The notes under the pieces are model-generated. The model made no database searches and was not told the origin of the DNA. It was given only the letters and a program-made list of their open reading frames with translations. A DNA stretch of 64,000 nucleotides, taken from the NCBI GenBank assembly GCA_965262845.1, contig CBDHFX010000002.1:682001-746000 (forward strand), in the 5' to 3' direction. Positions 44,246 to 53,332 of the stretch are shown here, one piece after another (within the stretch, counting starts at the first letter, position 1; each line of letters starts with the position of its first letter). This DNA comes from ECT2AJA-044 sp965262845 (GTDB taxonomy: Bacteria; Bacteroidota; Bacteroidia; Flavobacteriales; ECT2AJA-044). The translations under genes and the position numbers were made by a program.

Positions 44246-44334
44246 CGGTGAGGGGGGGATTCGAACCCCCGGTACGGTATTACCCGCACGCCGGTTTAGC
44301 AAACCGGTGGTTTCAGCCACTCACCCACCTCACC
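44246..44334 (-). tRNA. tRNA-Ser (anticodon GCT)
   Basis: An 89-base class II tRNA on the minus strand: acceptor GGTGAGG/CCTCACC, anticodon arm CCGGTTTGCTAAACCGG, a long variable arm (CGTGCGGGTAATACCGTAC) and T arm GGGGGTTCGAATCCCCC. Confidence 0.96.
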
Positions 44335-44454
44335 TGTTTGGGTCGTTCCCAAAAGAACGGCAAAATTAGGCAAATTATTCTTGCTCACTCAAAGACCCTT
44401 TTTCCTTCCCACTATTCAATTTTGTATATTCGCTGAACCACGAAGCAACCCGTT

Positions 44455-46227
44455 ATGAATCGAATTTTAGTTATCCTGGCGTTCTTTTTTACCAGCTGCG
44501 TCGAAAACAGGCAGGGCAACGCGGACCAGGCTGATTTCACAGTGGTCATCCACACGAGCTACGAGCTCAATGGCCTCCATCCGGTCAACGATTTCAGTAC
44601 CCTGCGCTCCCACATATACACCTACACCCACCGACCCCTGCTCAAGATCAACCTAAAAACCTCCGATCTGGAGCCCCTCCTGATCACCGGGCTTCCGACT
44701 ACTGAAGACGGAAAAAAATTTCTTTACTCCCTGCGGGAGGATATGACCTGGGACGATGGCTCACCCGTTACACGGGACGATGTCGCCTTCACCCTGAAAA
44801 TGAACCTTTGCCCGCTTTCCAACAATCAGGCAATTCGCCCATTGTACTCCAACGTGATCAAAAATTATGAGCCGCATCCGGACGATCCGAACCAATTCCA
44901 CCTCATCTGTAATGAACAGCACGCCGGAAATAACCAGATCCTCGTAGAGGCAAATCTGATGCAGAAGTCGCGGTGGGATTCCACAGGTATCTTTGACCAG
45001 ATCTCCTTTGAGCAAATCGTGAACAACTCTTTCGAGCGGACCAATGAGGTGAACGCTTTCTTCGATCGTTTCAATGCCCCGGCCAATCAGTTCGAGCCGG
45101 AGTGCATCAATGGACTGGGGCCCTATCAAATCACCGAATGGGAAAGGGGCCAGTACATCACCCTCGAACGAAAGGAAGACTGGTGGGGCGATGGCGAGAG
45201 CGGCCTTTACTACGACAACCACCCCTCCAGGATCATCTTCCGCATCATCAAGGATGATAACGCCACATTTCTGGCCTTCCGAAATGGCCAGATCGATGTG
45301 GGTAACCGTCTGGGCACGGACGAACTGCTCCGCTTACGCGAATCGGAAGACTTCAACACCCATTACGAGAGCTCGTTCGTAGATCAGTTCTCCTATTCCT
45401 ACGTAGGCATGAACTGCCGGCCTGAAAACAGGAACCGCCCTCCGTACTTTACCGATCCCGCCGTGAGGCGGGCCATTGCCCATGCCACTCCGGTGCGCTC
45501 CATGATCAGGGACCTCCTTCACGGCCAGGGTGGAACCGAGCAGATCAGCATGGTGAGCGCGCTTAAGAAGGACGAATACAACGATACGCTTCCGTTCATT
45601 GAGTATGACCTCAACAAAGCGGCCGCCCTGCTCCATGCCAGTGGGTGGGTTGATTCGGATGGCGACGGAACGCGCGACAGGGAGGTGAATGGCATTCAGG
45701 TACCTTTTTCCTTTGAGCTGAACTACATGACCGGAAATCAGACCACAGAAAATATCTGTCTGATGATCAGGGAGTCACTCAACAAAATTGGCATTGACTG
45801 CCGGCTTAACGGAATGGATTTTTCTGCATTTTACCAGCGGGCCTACCAGCAGGATTTCGACGCGCTTATCGGAACCTGGAGCGAAAGTGCCGGTTATACG
45901 GACCCGATACAGCTGTGGCATACCGATTCCTGGACAAACATGGGCTCTAATTTCTGCGGTTTTGGCGATGCCTATAGTGATTCGCTGATCACGGCCTACA
46001 ACGCAACTATGGACAGGGCCAGGCGCCATGAGCTTATGAAAGCGATCCAGGCCGAGGTTTATGCCTTTCAGCCCTATGTATTCCTCTATTCCATTCGTCG
46101 GAAGGTAGCTATCCACAGGAAATTCAAAAATCGAAACCTGTACAACGAACGTCCGGGCGTGGTTGTGAGCGAATTCCAGCTGGATCCCAACTTCACGACA
46201 GTGGCCACCCCGGAAATGACCGAATAA
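44455..46227 (+). CDS. Oligopeptide ABC transporter substrate-binding lipoprotein
   Basis: A 590-residue SBP_bac_5 family protein with a lipoprotein signal (ILAFFFTSC). It has the family features EDGKKFLYSLREDMTWDDG, FTLKMNL, INGLGPYQITEW, DPAVRRAIAHATP and FDALIGTWSESAGYTDP. It should capture peptides in the periplasm. Two permease genes follow within three bases, but no OppD/OppF ATPases are present, so the ATPases must come from another locus. Confidence 0.92.
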   Translation: MNRILVILAFFFTSCVENRQGNADQADFTVVIHTSYELNGLHPVNDFSTLRSHIYTYTHRPLLKINLKTSDLEPLLITGLPTTEDGKKFLYSLREDMTWDDGSPVTRDDVAFTLKMNLCPLSNNQAIRPLYSNVIKNYEPHPDDPNQFHLICNEQHAGNNQILVEANLMQKSRWDSTGIFDQISFEQIVNNSFERTNEVNAFFDRFNAPANQFEPECINGLGPYQITEWERGQYITLERKEDWWGDGESGLYYDNHPSRIIFRIIKDDNATFLAFRNGQIDVGNRLGTDELLRLRESEDFNTHYESSFVDQFSYSYVGMNCRPENRNRPPYFTDPAVRRAIAHATPVRSMIRDLLHGQGGTEQISMVSALKKDEYNDTLPFIEYDLNKAAALLHASGWVDSDGDGTRDREVNGIQVPFSFELNYMTGNQTTENICLMIRESLNKIGIDCRLNGMDFSAFYQRAYQQDFDALIGTWSESAGYTDPIQLWHTDSWTNMGSNFCGFGDAYSDSLITAYNATMDRARRHELMKAIQAEVYAFQPYVFLYSIRRKVAIHRKFKNRNLYNERPGVVVSEFQLDPNFTTVATPEMTE

Positions 46228-46230
46228 CGA

Positions 46231-47319
46231 ATGCTCCGATACCTGATCCGCCGTTTGCTCCGGATGGTCCCCACCCTGCTGGCCATTGCCCTGTTCAGCT
46301 TTTGGATCAGCATTGAAGCCCCCGGCGATCCGGTCGAACGCCTCATGCAGTTTACTGACGACGGCTCCAGCGCCGCCAATCACCAGCGCACGGAAGAGCT
46401 CAAACAGCAATGGCGCGAGCGGCTCGGACTCAACAAACCGCTGTTCTACTTCTCCATTAGCCCGCTCAACCGGTCAGCCCACAGTTCCCTCCCCATTCCT
46501 CAACTGCGTTTTCACGGTATACACAACCAGTTCCATCACTGGCTAAGCAATGCCCTCCACGGCCATTTTGGCTACTCCTACTACGACGGCGAGGCGGTCA
46601 GCTCCAAACTCTGGCCCAAGCTTCGTCTCAGCTTCCTCCTTACCGCCTCCTCCCTTCTCCTGGCTTTCCTGATCAGTATCCCGATCGGTGTTTATGCGGC
46701 CTCACGGCCGGATGGGTTCTTTGACCGATCCTCTGCCATCGTGCTCTTTATGTTGTACTCCCTCCCCACTTTCTTTGTGGGAACCCTGCTTCTTTACACT
46801 TTCTCGAATCCGGATGTGCTGTATTGGTTTCCGGAGGCAGGATTGCAGGATCCCGTTACGTTCGACAGGGATTGGTCGTTCAAACGAAAACTCGGCCACT
46901 GGATCCCCCACCTAATCCTGCCCTTTATCACCTTCACCTATGGCTCCCTCGCCTACCTCAGCCGCATCACGCGAAGCGGAATGGCTGAAGAGCAAAGGAA
47001 AGACTACATCACTACGGCCCGGGCCAAGGGCTTGCCGGAACGCCGTGTGATATGGAAACACGGTTTGCGCAATGCCCTGATTCCCCTGATCACCGTGATA
47101 GGGCAGGTATTTCCCATTACCGTGGGCGGAAGCGTGATCATCGAAACCATATTCTCCCTGCCCGGGATCGGGTGGGAGGCCTACCGAGCCATCCTGAACT
47201 ACGATTACCCGGTCATCGTTGCCATTTTTACCCTGGGCGGACTCCTGACCGTGGTTGGATACATCACGGCAGACATCCTTTACGCCTGGGCAGATCCCCG
47301 AATTCGATATGACCGATAA
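46231..47319 (+). CDS. Oligopeptide ABC transporter permease, OppB-like
   Basis: A 362-residue inner-membrane permease. It opens with MLRYLIRRLLRMVPTLLAIALF. The binding-protein-dependent transport core has six helices and the EAA loop contacting the ATPase (DYITTARAKGLPERRVIWKH … LRNALIPLITV). It starts three bases after the oppA-like stop and overlaps the next permease by 11 bases, so all three genes form one operon. Confidence 0.93.
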   Translation: MLRYLIRRLLRMVPTLLAIALFSFWISIEAPGDPVERLMQFTDDGSSAANHQRTEELKQQWRERLGLNKPLFYFSISPLNRSAHSSLPIPQLRFHGIHNQFHHWLSNALHGHFGYSYYDGEAVSSKLWPKLRLSFLLTASSLLLAFLISIPIGVYAASRPDGFFDRSSAIVLFMLYSLPTFFVGTLLLYTFSNPDVLYWFPEAGLQDPVTFDRDWSFKRKLGHWIPHLILPFITFTYGSLAYLSRITRSGMAEEQRKDYITTARAKGLPERRVIWKHGLRNALIPLITVIGQVFPITVGGSVIIETIFSLPGIGWEAYRAILNYDYPVIVAIFTLGGLLTVVGYITADILYAWADPRIRYDR

Positions 47320-48487
47320 GGGAGGAAAAATATCGGTCGCTGTATTGATCTTTCTCCTGATCATGGCGCTCTTTGCCCCGCTCATAGCAAACGATCTGCC
47401 CCTGAGGGTCTGTTACGGCGAAAACAGATATTATCCGGCTATTGCCGTATTTTTTGGCAACAGAAGCCCCAGGACCATTGAAACACCTTCCGGCACGCGT
47501 ACGGTGCATTACCAACGGTTCCATTGGCAAGCGGAGGATTGGGAGTCGGTGGTCATGCCCGTGATCCCCTTTGCGCCGGACCAGCTTGATGCGTCGCGCA
47601 GCGGACTGGTAAAGCCGGGCGAAAACGGTCATATGCTCGGAACAGACCGGCTGGGAAGGGATGTTGCAGCAGGACTCGTTCACGGGGCACGAATATCATT
47701 GAGTATCGGGTGGATTGCCATGGGCATTGCCGCGCTGATCGGCGTGTTGCTGGGCGGCATTTCAGGCTACTGGGGCAATCGGAGGTGGCGTGTTCCCAGG
47801 CTCTCCTTCCAGGCTTTTTGGATGTTCCTGCCCCTCGGCTATTTCTATGCCGTGCACATCAACCTGGGGCCTCCTCCGGTTGATGCGTCCCTGCTGCTGG
47901 TGATCCCCTTTGGAGGCGCGTGGCTGCTGGGGCAAATTCCCGCCGTGAGGCGGAAAACCATGAGCGTGCCCTTGGATGGGATCATTACCCGGATAACGGA
48001 GATCCTGACCTCGCTGCCGCGGTTGCTGATCATTATTACCGTGGCTTCGATCGTGCCGCAGGGCATCTGGATCGTGATGGCGGTCATCGGGCTAACGGGC
48101 TGGACCCATATTGCGCGGTACACGCGGGCTGAGGTCCTGCGCATCCGGAGCCTGGATTACATTACGGCCGTTGAGGCGGCGGGAATTAAGCCGCGACGGA
48201 TCCTCCTGCGTCACGTCCTGCCCAACGTACTTGCCCCGGTGTGGGTAAACATGGCCTTTGGGATCGCCTCGGCCATTTTGATCGAAAGCGGACTCTCGTT
48301 CCTGGGGATCGGTGTACCGATAGGGACCGTTACCTGGGGGAGTATGCTGAATGCCGGGCGGATAGATTTCGAGGCGTGGTGGCTGGTGCTGTTTCCGGGG
48401 ATGGCCATTTTCGTTACCGTGACGGCATACAACCTGCTTGGCGAAAGTCTTCGCAAATGGCTCCAGCCAAAGGAATCGGCTCGTTAG
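47309..48487 (+). CDS. Oligopeptide ABC transporter permease, OppC-like
   Basis: A 392-residue permease. Residues 1–30 hold the first helix, followed by a ~85-residue periplasmic insert. Then comes GTDRLGRDVAAGLVHGARIS and the core with EAA loop (DYITAVEAAGIKPRRILLRH … LPNVLAPVWV). Two extra helices (about 160–205) lie inside the core, as in Bacteroidota relatives. The ATG at 47309 is chosen for MTDKGGKISVAVLIF, overlapping OppB by 11 bases. Confidence 0.9.
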   Translation: MTDKGGKISVAVLIFLLIMALFAPLIANDLPLRVCYGENRYYPAIAVFFGNRSPRTIETPSGTRTVHYQRFHWQAEDWESVVMPVIPFAPDQLDASRSGLVKPGENGHMLGTDRLGRDVAAGLVHGARISLSIGWIAMGIAALIGVLLGGISGYWGNRRWRVPRLSFQAFWMFLPLGYFYAVHINLGPPPVDASLLLVIPFGGAWLLGQIPAVRRKTMSVPLDGIITRITEILTSLPRLLIIITVASIVPQGIWIVMAVIGLTGWTHIARYTRAEVLRIRSLDYITAVEAAGIKPRRILLRHVLPNVLAPVWVNMAFGIASAILIESGLSFLGIGVPIGTVTWGSMLNAGRIDFEAWWLVLFPGMAIFVTVTAYNLLGESLRKWLQPKESAR

Positions 48488-48490
48488 AGA

Positions 48491-50560
48491 CTACTCCGGA
48501 TATTCGATCCGCAAGTGATAAATATTGAGCAGTTTCTTCTTGAGCACCTTGCGCACCAGGTTTATTTCCCTGATGGTGATATCGGCCTGGGCAAACTGCC
48601 CCTCCTCCATTTGGTGATCAATGATGTTGTTGACAAGCCGGTCAATGGATTTGGCGGTAGGCTGCCGGAGGCTTCGCGAGGCAGCTTCCACACTGTCGGC
48701 CATCATGAGCACCGCTGTCTCTTTGGAGAAGGGCAATGGCCCGGGATAGCTGAATTCCGCCGCATCTACCTCCTGCTCCGGGAAATTCCTGATGTACTGA
48801 CGGTAGAAGTACTGCACCGTGGAAGTGCCGTGGTGCGTACGAATGAAGTCGGTGATGCGATCCGGCAGGTTATTCCTTTTCGCCAGCTCAATGCCCTGTG
48901 ACACGTGCTCAATGATGATGTGGGCGCTATCGTTGAAAGACAGATCATCGTGTGGATTAACACCGGTAACCTGGTTCTCGATAAAATACAGCGGATTAAC
49001 CATTTTACCAATATCGTGGTAGAGGGCCCCGGTACGAACAAGTAAGGTGTTTCCGTTGATCTCGCTAACGGCACTCTCGGCCAAATTGGCCACCTGGAGT
49101 GAATGCTGGAACGTTCCGGGAGCTTTTTCAGCCAGTTGGCGCAGGAGCTTGCTGTTGGTGTCGGAAAGCTCAAGCAGGGAGATATCGCTCAGCAGCCCGA
49201 AAGCCTTTTCGAAGGCGTAAATAAGTGGATTGGAAAAGATTGTCAGGAGACCGGATCCGGCGAACAGCGCAAAGTTGATCGTTTCAATACTGGTCAGGCT
49301 CCCCTCCTGCAAAATAGCCAGCGCGAAATAGCTAACAAAGTAGATACCGACGATCTTGGCTGCAGAGATAAAGAGCTGCACCCGTTTATAGAGGTTGCTA
49401 ACCGTTAAAATGGAAACGATCCCGGCGATTAGCTGAAGCAGCACGAATTCATATGGGTTTGGAGCCACAAATCCGATGATAATAACAGTGACGAGGTGAC
49501 TAAAGATGGCCACCCGTCCGTCGAAAAAGGCGCGGAGCATGATCGGGAGAATGCAAAATGGTGCCAGGTAAAGATATTCCGGAGCCCACCGGATGACCAG
49601 GGTGCCCATAAGGATCATGAGTACGATCTGGAGCAGGATGAATCCGATTTGATTGTTATCGGCCAGGATCAATGGCCGGAACCGCTGAAGGAACAGGAAA
49701 AGCACCAGCAGGACCACACTCACCAGGATCGCCTGCCCGGCCACGATCAGGTAATAATTGCTTTTTGCCCAAATGTTCGATTCGTACTCGTTCCTGAGCG
49801 AGCTCAATTTCTGAAAACGGTCATCGTCAACCACCTCACCGCGCAGAATAATGATTTGTCCGCGCTGTACCATGCCTCGGGTCAGGGACACATTATCCAG
49901 CTCACTTTCCAGGACCTTCGTAGTCGTTTCCCCGTCATAGAAAATGTTGTGTCCGAGGCTTTCCAACAGGGCAGATGCGAGCAGGGCCTGATCCTCCGGT
50001 GCCAGCTCCAGCTCCAAAAGGCGTTCATCAATGAGTGCACTGGCTCTTTGGACCGTAAGCCAACTGGCCGGACGCGCATCCCGCACAATACCCCTGACCA
50101 GCAGGCTTACTTCAGGCCAGTCCTCCTGACGGAGTGATTCGGGCCATTGCGCGATCCCCAGCGTGTAGATGTCGGACAAGATCTCCCGACCTGTCGCTAT
50201 AAGGCCAACAGAATCCCTTATCCGGGATGTATCGGACTGTTGGGTGCGGAGCTGCTGCATTCTGACCTCAAAGGCCTCCAGCGCGTCAGGGGCCGCATCC
50301 ACCCGCAGGGTGAAAAAAAGTTCTTTCTGCCGGGTAATTTGCTCGCGTTCAGAACTGAGCTGCTCCCCGGACTTCTCAATGGCAAAATCAAAGGGCGCAA
50401 TCAGATCCTCGTGAAGCCAGGGCTTTCCTTTCTGAAATTCGTATTTAAACTTCCCCTCCTTCGGAAACAGGTACACGATCAATATAATGGCCAGCACAAA
50501 CAGCAGTCCCTTGTAGATGGCCTGGTGGTTGTCGCGAATGACCGAGAGTCCCTTGCCCAT
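48491..50560 (-). CDS. 7TM-HD domain phosphodiesterase, PgpH-like
   Basis: A 689-residue membrane protein: one N-terminal helix, a ~220-residue extracellular domain, seven helices (about 280–470), then a cytoplasmic HD domain with ALYHDIGKM, the second metal motif HIIIEHVSQG and FIRTHHGTS. The architecture matches the PgpH group, known to hydrolyse cyclic di-AMP in Firmicutes; the substrate here is inferred. The ATG at 50560 (MGKGLSVIRDN) is preferred over the frame start at 50590. It converges with the opp operon, leaving only three bases between stops. Confidence 0.88.
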   Translation of the reverse strand: MGKGLSVIRDNHQAIYKGLLFVLAIILIVYLFPKEGKFKYEFQKGKPWLHEDLIAPFDFAIEKSGEQLSSEREQITRQKELFFTLRVDAAPDALEAFEVRMQQLRTQQSDTSRIRDSVGLIATGREILSDIYTLGIAQWPESLRQEDWPEVSLLVRGIVRDARPASWLTVQRASALIDERLLELELAPEDQALLASALLESLGHNIFYDGETTTKVLESELDNVSLTRGMVQRGQIIILRGEVVDDDRFQKLSSLRNEYESNIWAKSNYYLIVAGQAILVSVVLLVLFLFLQRFRPLILADNNQIGFILLQIVLMILMGTLVIRWAPEYLYLAPFCILPIMLRAFFDGRVAIFSHLVTVIIIGFVAPNPYEFVLLQLIAGIVSILTVSNLYKRVQLFISAAKIVGIYFVSYFALAILQEGSLTSIETINFALFAGSGLLTIFSNPLIYAFEKAFGLLSDISLLELSDTNSKLLRQLAEKAPGTFQHSLQVANLAESAVSEINGNTLLVRTGALYHDIGKMVNPLYFIENQVTGVNPHDDLSFNDSAHIIIEHVSQGIELAKRNNLPDRITDFIRTHHGTSTVQYFYRQYIRNFPEQEVDAAEFSYPGPLPFSKETAVLMMADSVEAASRSLRQPTAKSIDRLVNNIIDHQMEEGQFAQADITIREINLVRKVLKKKLLNIYHLRIEYPE

Positions 50561-50609
50561 AGTTACAAAGGTACGACAAATAGGACGCACCTTTTCAGGC
50601 GCATTTGGT

Positions 50610-50617
50610 TACCTTTG
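50610..50617 (+). promoter_or_regulatory. Candidate -7 element of the thiolase gene
   Basis: TACCTTTG fits TAnnTTTG, 37 bases before the ATG at 50655. No strong -33 box was seen. Confidence 0.45.
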
Positions 50618-50654
50618 CAGCCTTAATGCCTACCAAGGGAAACTTTTTAAAAAC

Positions 50655-51833
50655 ATGAAGGACGTAGTTATTGTCTCCGCGGTTCGTACACCCATAGGCA
50701 GTTTTATGGGGGGGCTGAGTGGAATACCAGCCCCAAAGCTGGGTGCGGTAGCGATCCGGGGAGCATTGGATAAGGCGGGAGTGACGCCCGATCAGGTTCA
50801 GGAAGTTTTTATGGGGAATGTGATGCAGGCGAATGTGGGTCAGGCTCCCGCACGTCAGGCTGCCATTTTTGCCGGTGTGCCAAACAGCGTACCCTGTACC
50901 ACGGTGAATAAGGTATGTTCCTCCGGCATGAAGGCTGTTATGATCGGGGTGCAGACGATCAGGGCCGGAGATAACGACATAGTGGTTGCGGGTGGAATGG
51001 AAAATATGTCCATGGTGCCTCACTACCTAACGGCAGGAAGAACGGGGCAAAAACTGGGTGATCAGAAATTGACCGATGGGTTGTTGCGCGACGGGCTGAT
51101 AGACGTGTACAACAAGCAGCACATGGGCCATTGTGCCGAATTGTGCGCCCGTGAAGGGCAATACAGCCGCGAAGAACAGGATGCCTTTGCCATCAGGAGC
51201 TATGACCGAAGTGCCCGCGCCTGGAGCGAACAAAAATTTGCCGGGGAGGTAGTGCCCGTGGAAGTTCCGCAGCGCAGGGGAGAACCGGTTATGATAAGCG
51301 AGGACGAGGAATACAAAAAAGTGATCATGGACAAGATCCCGCATCTTCGTCCCGTGTTTGATGCGGAAGGAACCGTTACGGCGGCCAATGCATCCACATT
51401 GAATGACGGAGCCTCTGCCCTCGTGCTCACAAGTGCTGAAAAGGCAGAGGAGCTCGGGCTAAAGCCCATTGCCCGTATCCTTAGCTATGCCGATGCTGCC
51501 CAGGCACCGGAATGGTTCACCACGGCTCCGGCTAAAGCACTACCAATCGCCATTGAAAAAGCAGGCCTTGAGCAAAATGAGATCGACTACTTCGAGTTGA
51601 ACGAAGCCTTCTCTGTGGTTGGATTGGCCAACATCAGGGAACTGAACCTGGATCCGGAACGCGTAAATGTAAATGGCGGAGCTGTTTCCCTGGGGCACCC
51701 GCTTGGTAGCTCAGGATCCCGGATCGTTGTAACGCTGATCAACGTGCTAAAACAAAACAAAGCCCGATACGGAGCTGCCGGGATCTGTAACGGCGGTGGT
51801 GGCGCCAGCGCAATGGTTATCGAAAACATCTAG
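50655..51833 (+). CDS. Acetyl-CoA C-acetyltransferase (thiolase)
   Basis: A 392-residue thiolase. The nucleophilic cysteine is in TTVNKVCSSGMKAVM (about residue 89). The active-site histidine is in NGGAVSLGHPLGSSGSRI and the second cysteine in AGICNGGGGASAM. It joins or splits acetoacetyl-CoA in fatty-acid or ketone-body metabolism. The ATG at 50655 (MKDVVIVSAVRTPIGS) is chosen by homology and promoter position. The gene stands alone, divergent from the PgpH-like gene. Confidence 0.95.
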   Translation: MKDVVIVSAVRTPIGSFMGGLSGIPAPKLGAVAIRGALDKAGVTPDQVQEVFMGNVMQANVGQAPARQAAIFAGVPNSVPCTTVNKVCSSGMKAVMIGVQTIRAGDNDIVVAGGMENMSMVPHYLTAGRTGQKLGDQKLTDGLLRDGLIDVYNKQHMGHCAELCAREGQYSREEQDAFAIRSYDRSARAWSEQKFAGEVVPVEVPQRRGEPVMISEDEEYKKVIMDKIPHLRPVFDAEGTVTAANASTLNDGASALVLTSAEKAEELGLKPIARILSYADAAQAPEWFTTAPAKALPIAIEKAGLEQNEIDYFELNEAFSVVGLANIRELNLDPERVNVNGGAVSLGHPLGSSGSRIVVTLINVLKQNKARYGAAGICNGGGGASAMVIENI

Positions 51834-51922
51834 CTGATCCTTACAGATCAACCCCCTTTTTTCACCACTTCGGTGCACCAGTGGCAAGGCATGGTCACAT
51901 AAAATTTCGGACAAGTGTGATA

Positions 51923-53332
51923 TCAAGAGTAAAGTTTCCCTATGGCCCAGGTCAAACCGATCTGCGCTACGTTATATTTGGTTATGAGCTCAATCAATTT
52001 CAATCTTGCCTGGATCAAATTTATTTCTCTCGAATTAACCAGAAAGAGCGAGCTTTCCCCCGCGTTGAACTTCCGTCTTTCTCCCTGTAATAGCCTGTTA
52101 TAGTTATTTACTGCACTGGTATACAGTATAACCTGCCTCTCCAGGTTCACTTGTTCGTTATAATAGCTTCTTACTTTGTTCTGGAGCTCCAGCAATTTTT
52201 GTTGTTGATCTAATTCTGTTCCCTGGATCCTTAGCTTGGTTAACTGCAAGTCTCCCCTTTGCTGTCTCAGAAAAATGGGAAATCTGAATTCCATACCCCA
52301 TTGATAATTTTGAGTTGATAAACCAGAAATAAAATCATCTCCAACTGGTTCATTCAAAGCATTGTAATTGATATTTATTTGGGGCTTTAATCCTTCTATC
52401 TTTAACCTTTTTTCTACTTCCATAGAAGACAGCTTGTATTTGTAGAGCTGCATTTCAGGATGCTGTTCTTCTAATTCTACTAAAAGTTGATAAAGTGAAT
52501 CAGAAGGGATGATCCTTGTTAAACTGATTTCCCCAAATGCAGGAGGTTTTAAGTCATCGGTGATAACTAATGGGGTATTGTTCTCAAACCACAGGAAGTT
52601 GGATAAATCTAACGTAAGGTTTTGATACAAAAGCTGAAATTGGTTCCTATTCATTTGCCGGTTCTGAACCTGTATGAATGCCTCAAGTGTATCAATAGCT
52701 GGCCTATCTCCAAGCAAGAAACTTTGCCTCACGGCGTTGAAGCGGGTAAGAGCCAATTGAACAGATTCTTCATATACCTGGTATTGGTTCCATGCCTCAA
52801 CCCATTTCCAATACTGCTTCACTGCATCGAAATAAAGGTCATTCATTAGTTTTTGCTGTTCGGCCCGGGTAGATTCGGCAAAGATCTTTGCCTGTTTTAG
52901 AGTTGCCCTGCGTTTATCTATGAATAAGCCCTGCCCAATAGGAAAGGATATACCCGCATACCAGAGGCCACCGGACGGAATATTGTTTTCAGGATTTAAA
53001 AACACCCCATTGTTCTGGTCAAAACCGGTTTTTAACTCAATCCCATACCATGTGGGAATTTTCAGCCCGGAACCGAGAATGCTGAAATAGGTTGTGCTAT
53101 CAAAATATTTTTGGTCGAGATCACTATATACGCGGGGATCAAAGGCCCCCCTTGCTTTTCTTATTGTACTCTCACCTTCCTTCAATAATAAGTTCCCTTG
53201 TATCGATACCGGATGGTAATTCCTGATGTACCACAATAATTGTTCTTGTGTAAAAACTTTTGTTTTAGCTTGTCCCCATACTGCAAGAGGAAACAGTAGG
53301 CCAATCAGTAATGTGTAGCAGACTCTTGTCAT
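51923..53332 (-). CDS. TolC-family outer-membrane efflux protein
   Basis: A 469-residue protein with signal peptide MTRVCYTLLIGLLFPLAVWGQ. It has long helices with repeated QAxFxVxxGxxSLFxVNxRExN-like segments (FNAGESSLFLVNSREINLIQ near the end). It should form the outer-membrane channel of the neighbouring export system. It is the last gene of the operon, and its start overlaps the HlyD stop by four bases (ATGA). Confidence 0.9.
   Translation of the reverse strand: MTRVCYTLLIGLLFPLAVWGQAKTKVFTQEQLLWYIRNYHPVSIQGNLLLKEGESTIRKARGAFDPRVYSDLDQKYFDSTTYFSILGSGLKIPTWYGIELKTGFDQNNGVFLNPENNIPSGGLWYAGISFPIGQGLFIDKRRATLKQAKIFAESTRAEQQKLMNDLYFDAVKQYWKWVEAWNQYQVYEESVQLALTRFNAVRQSFLLGDRPAIDTLEAFIQVQNRQMNRNQFQLLYQNLTLDLSNFLWFENNTPLVITDDLKPPAFGEISLTRIIPSDSLYQLLVELEEQHPEMQLYKYKLSSMEVEKRLKIEGLKPQININYNALNEPVGDDFISGLSTQNYQWGMEFRFPIFLRQQRGDLQLTKLRIQGTELDQQQKLLELQNKVRSYYNEQVNLERQVILYTSAVNNYNRLLQGERRKFNAGESSLFLVNSREINLIQARLKLIELITKYNVAQIGLTWAIGKLYS

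Noticed and set aside
44065..44436. 123-codon frame across the tRNA cluster
   Set aside because: It overlaps three clear tRNA genes on the other strand.
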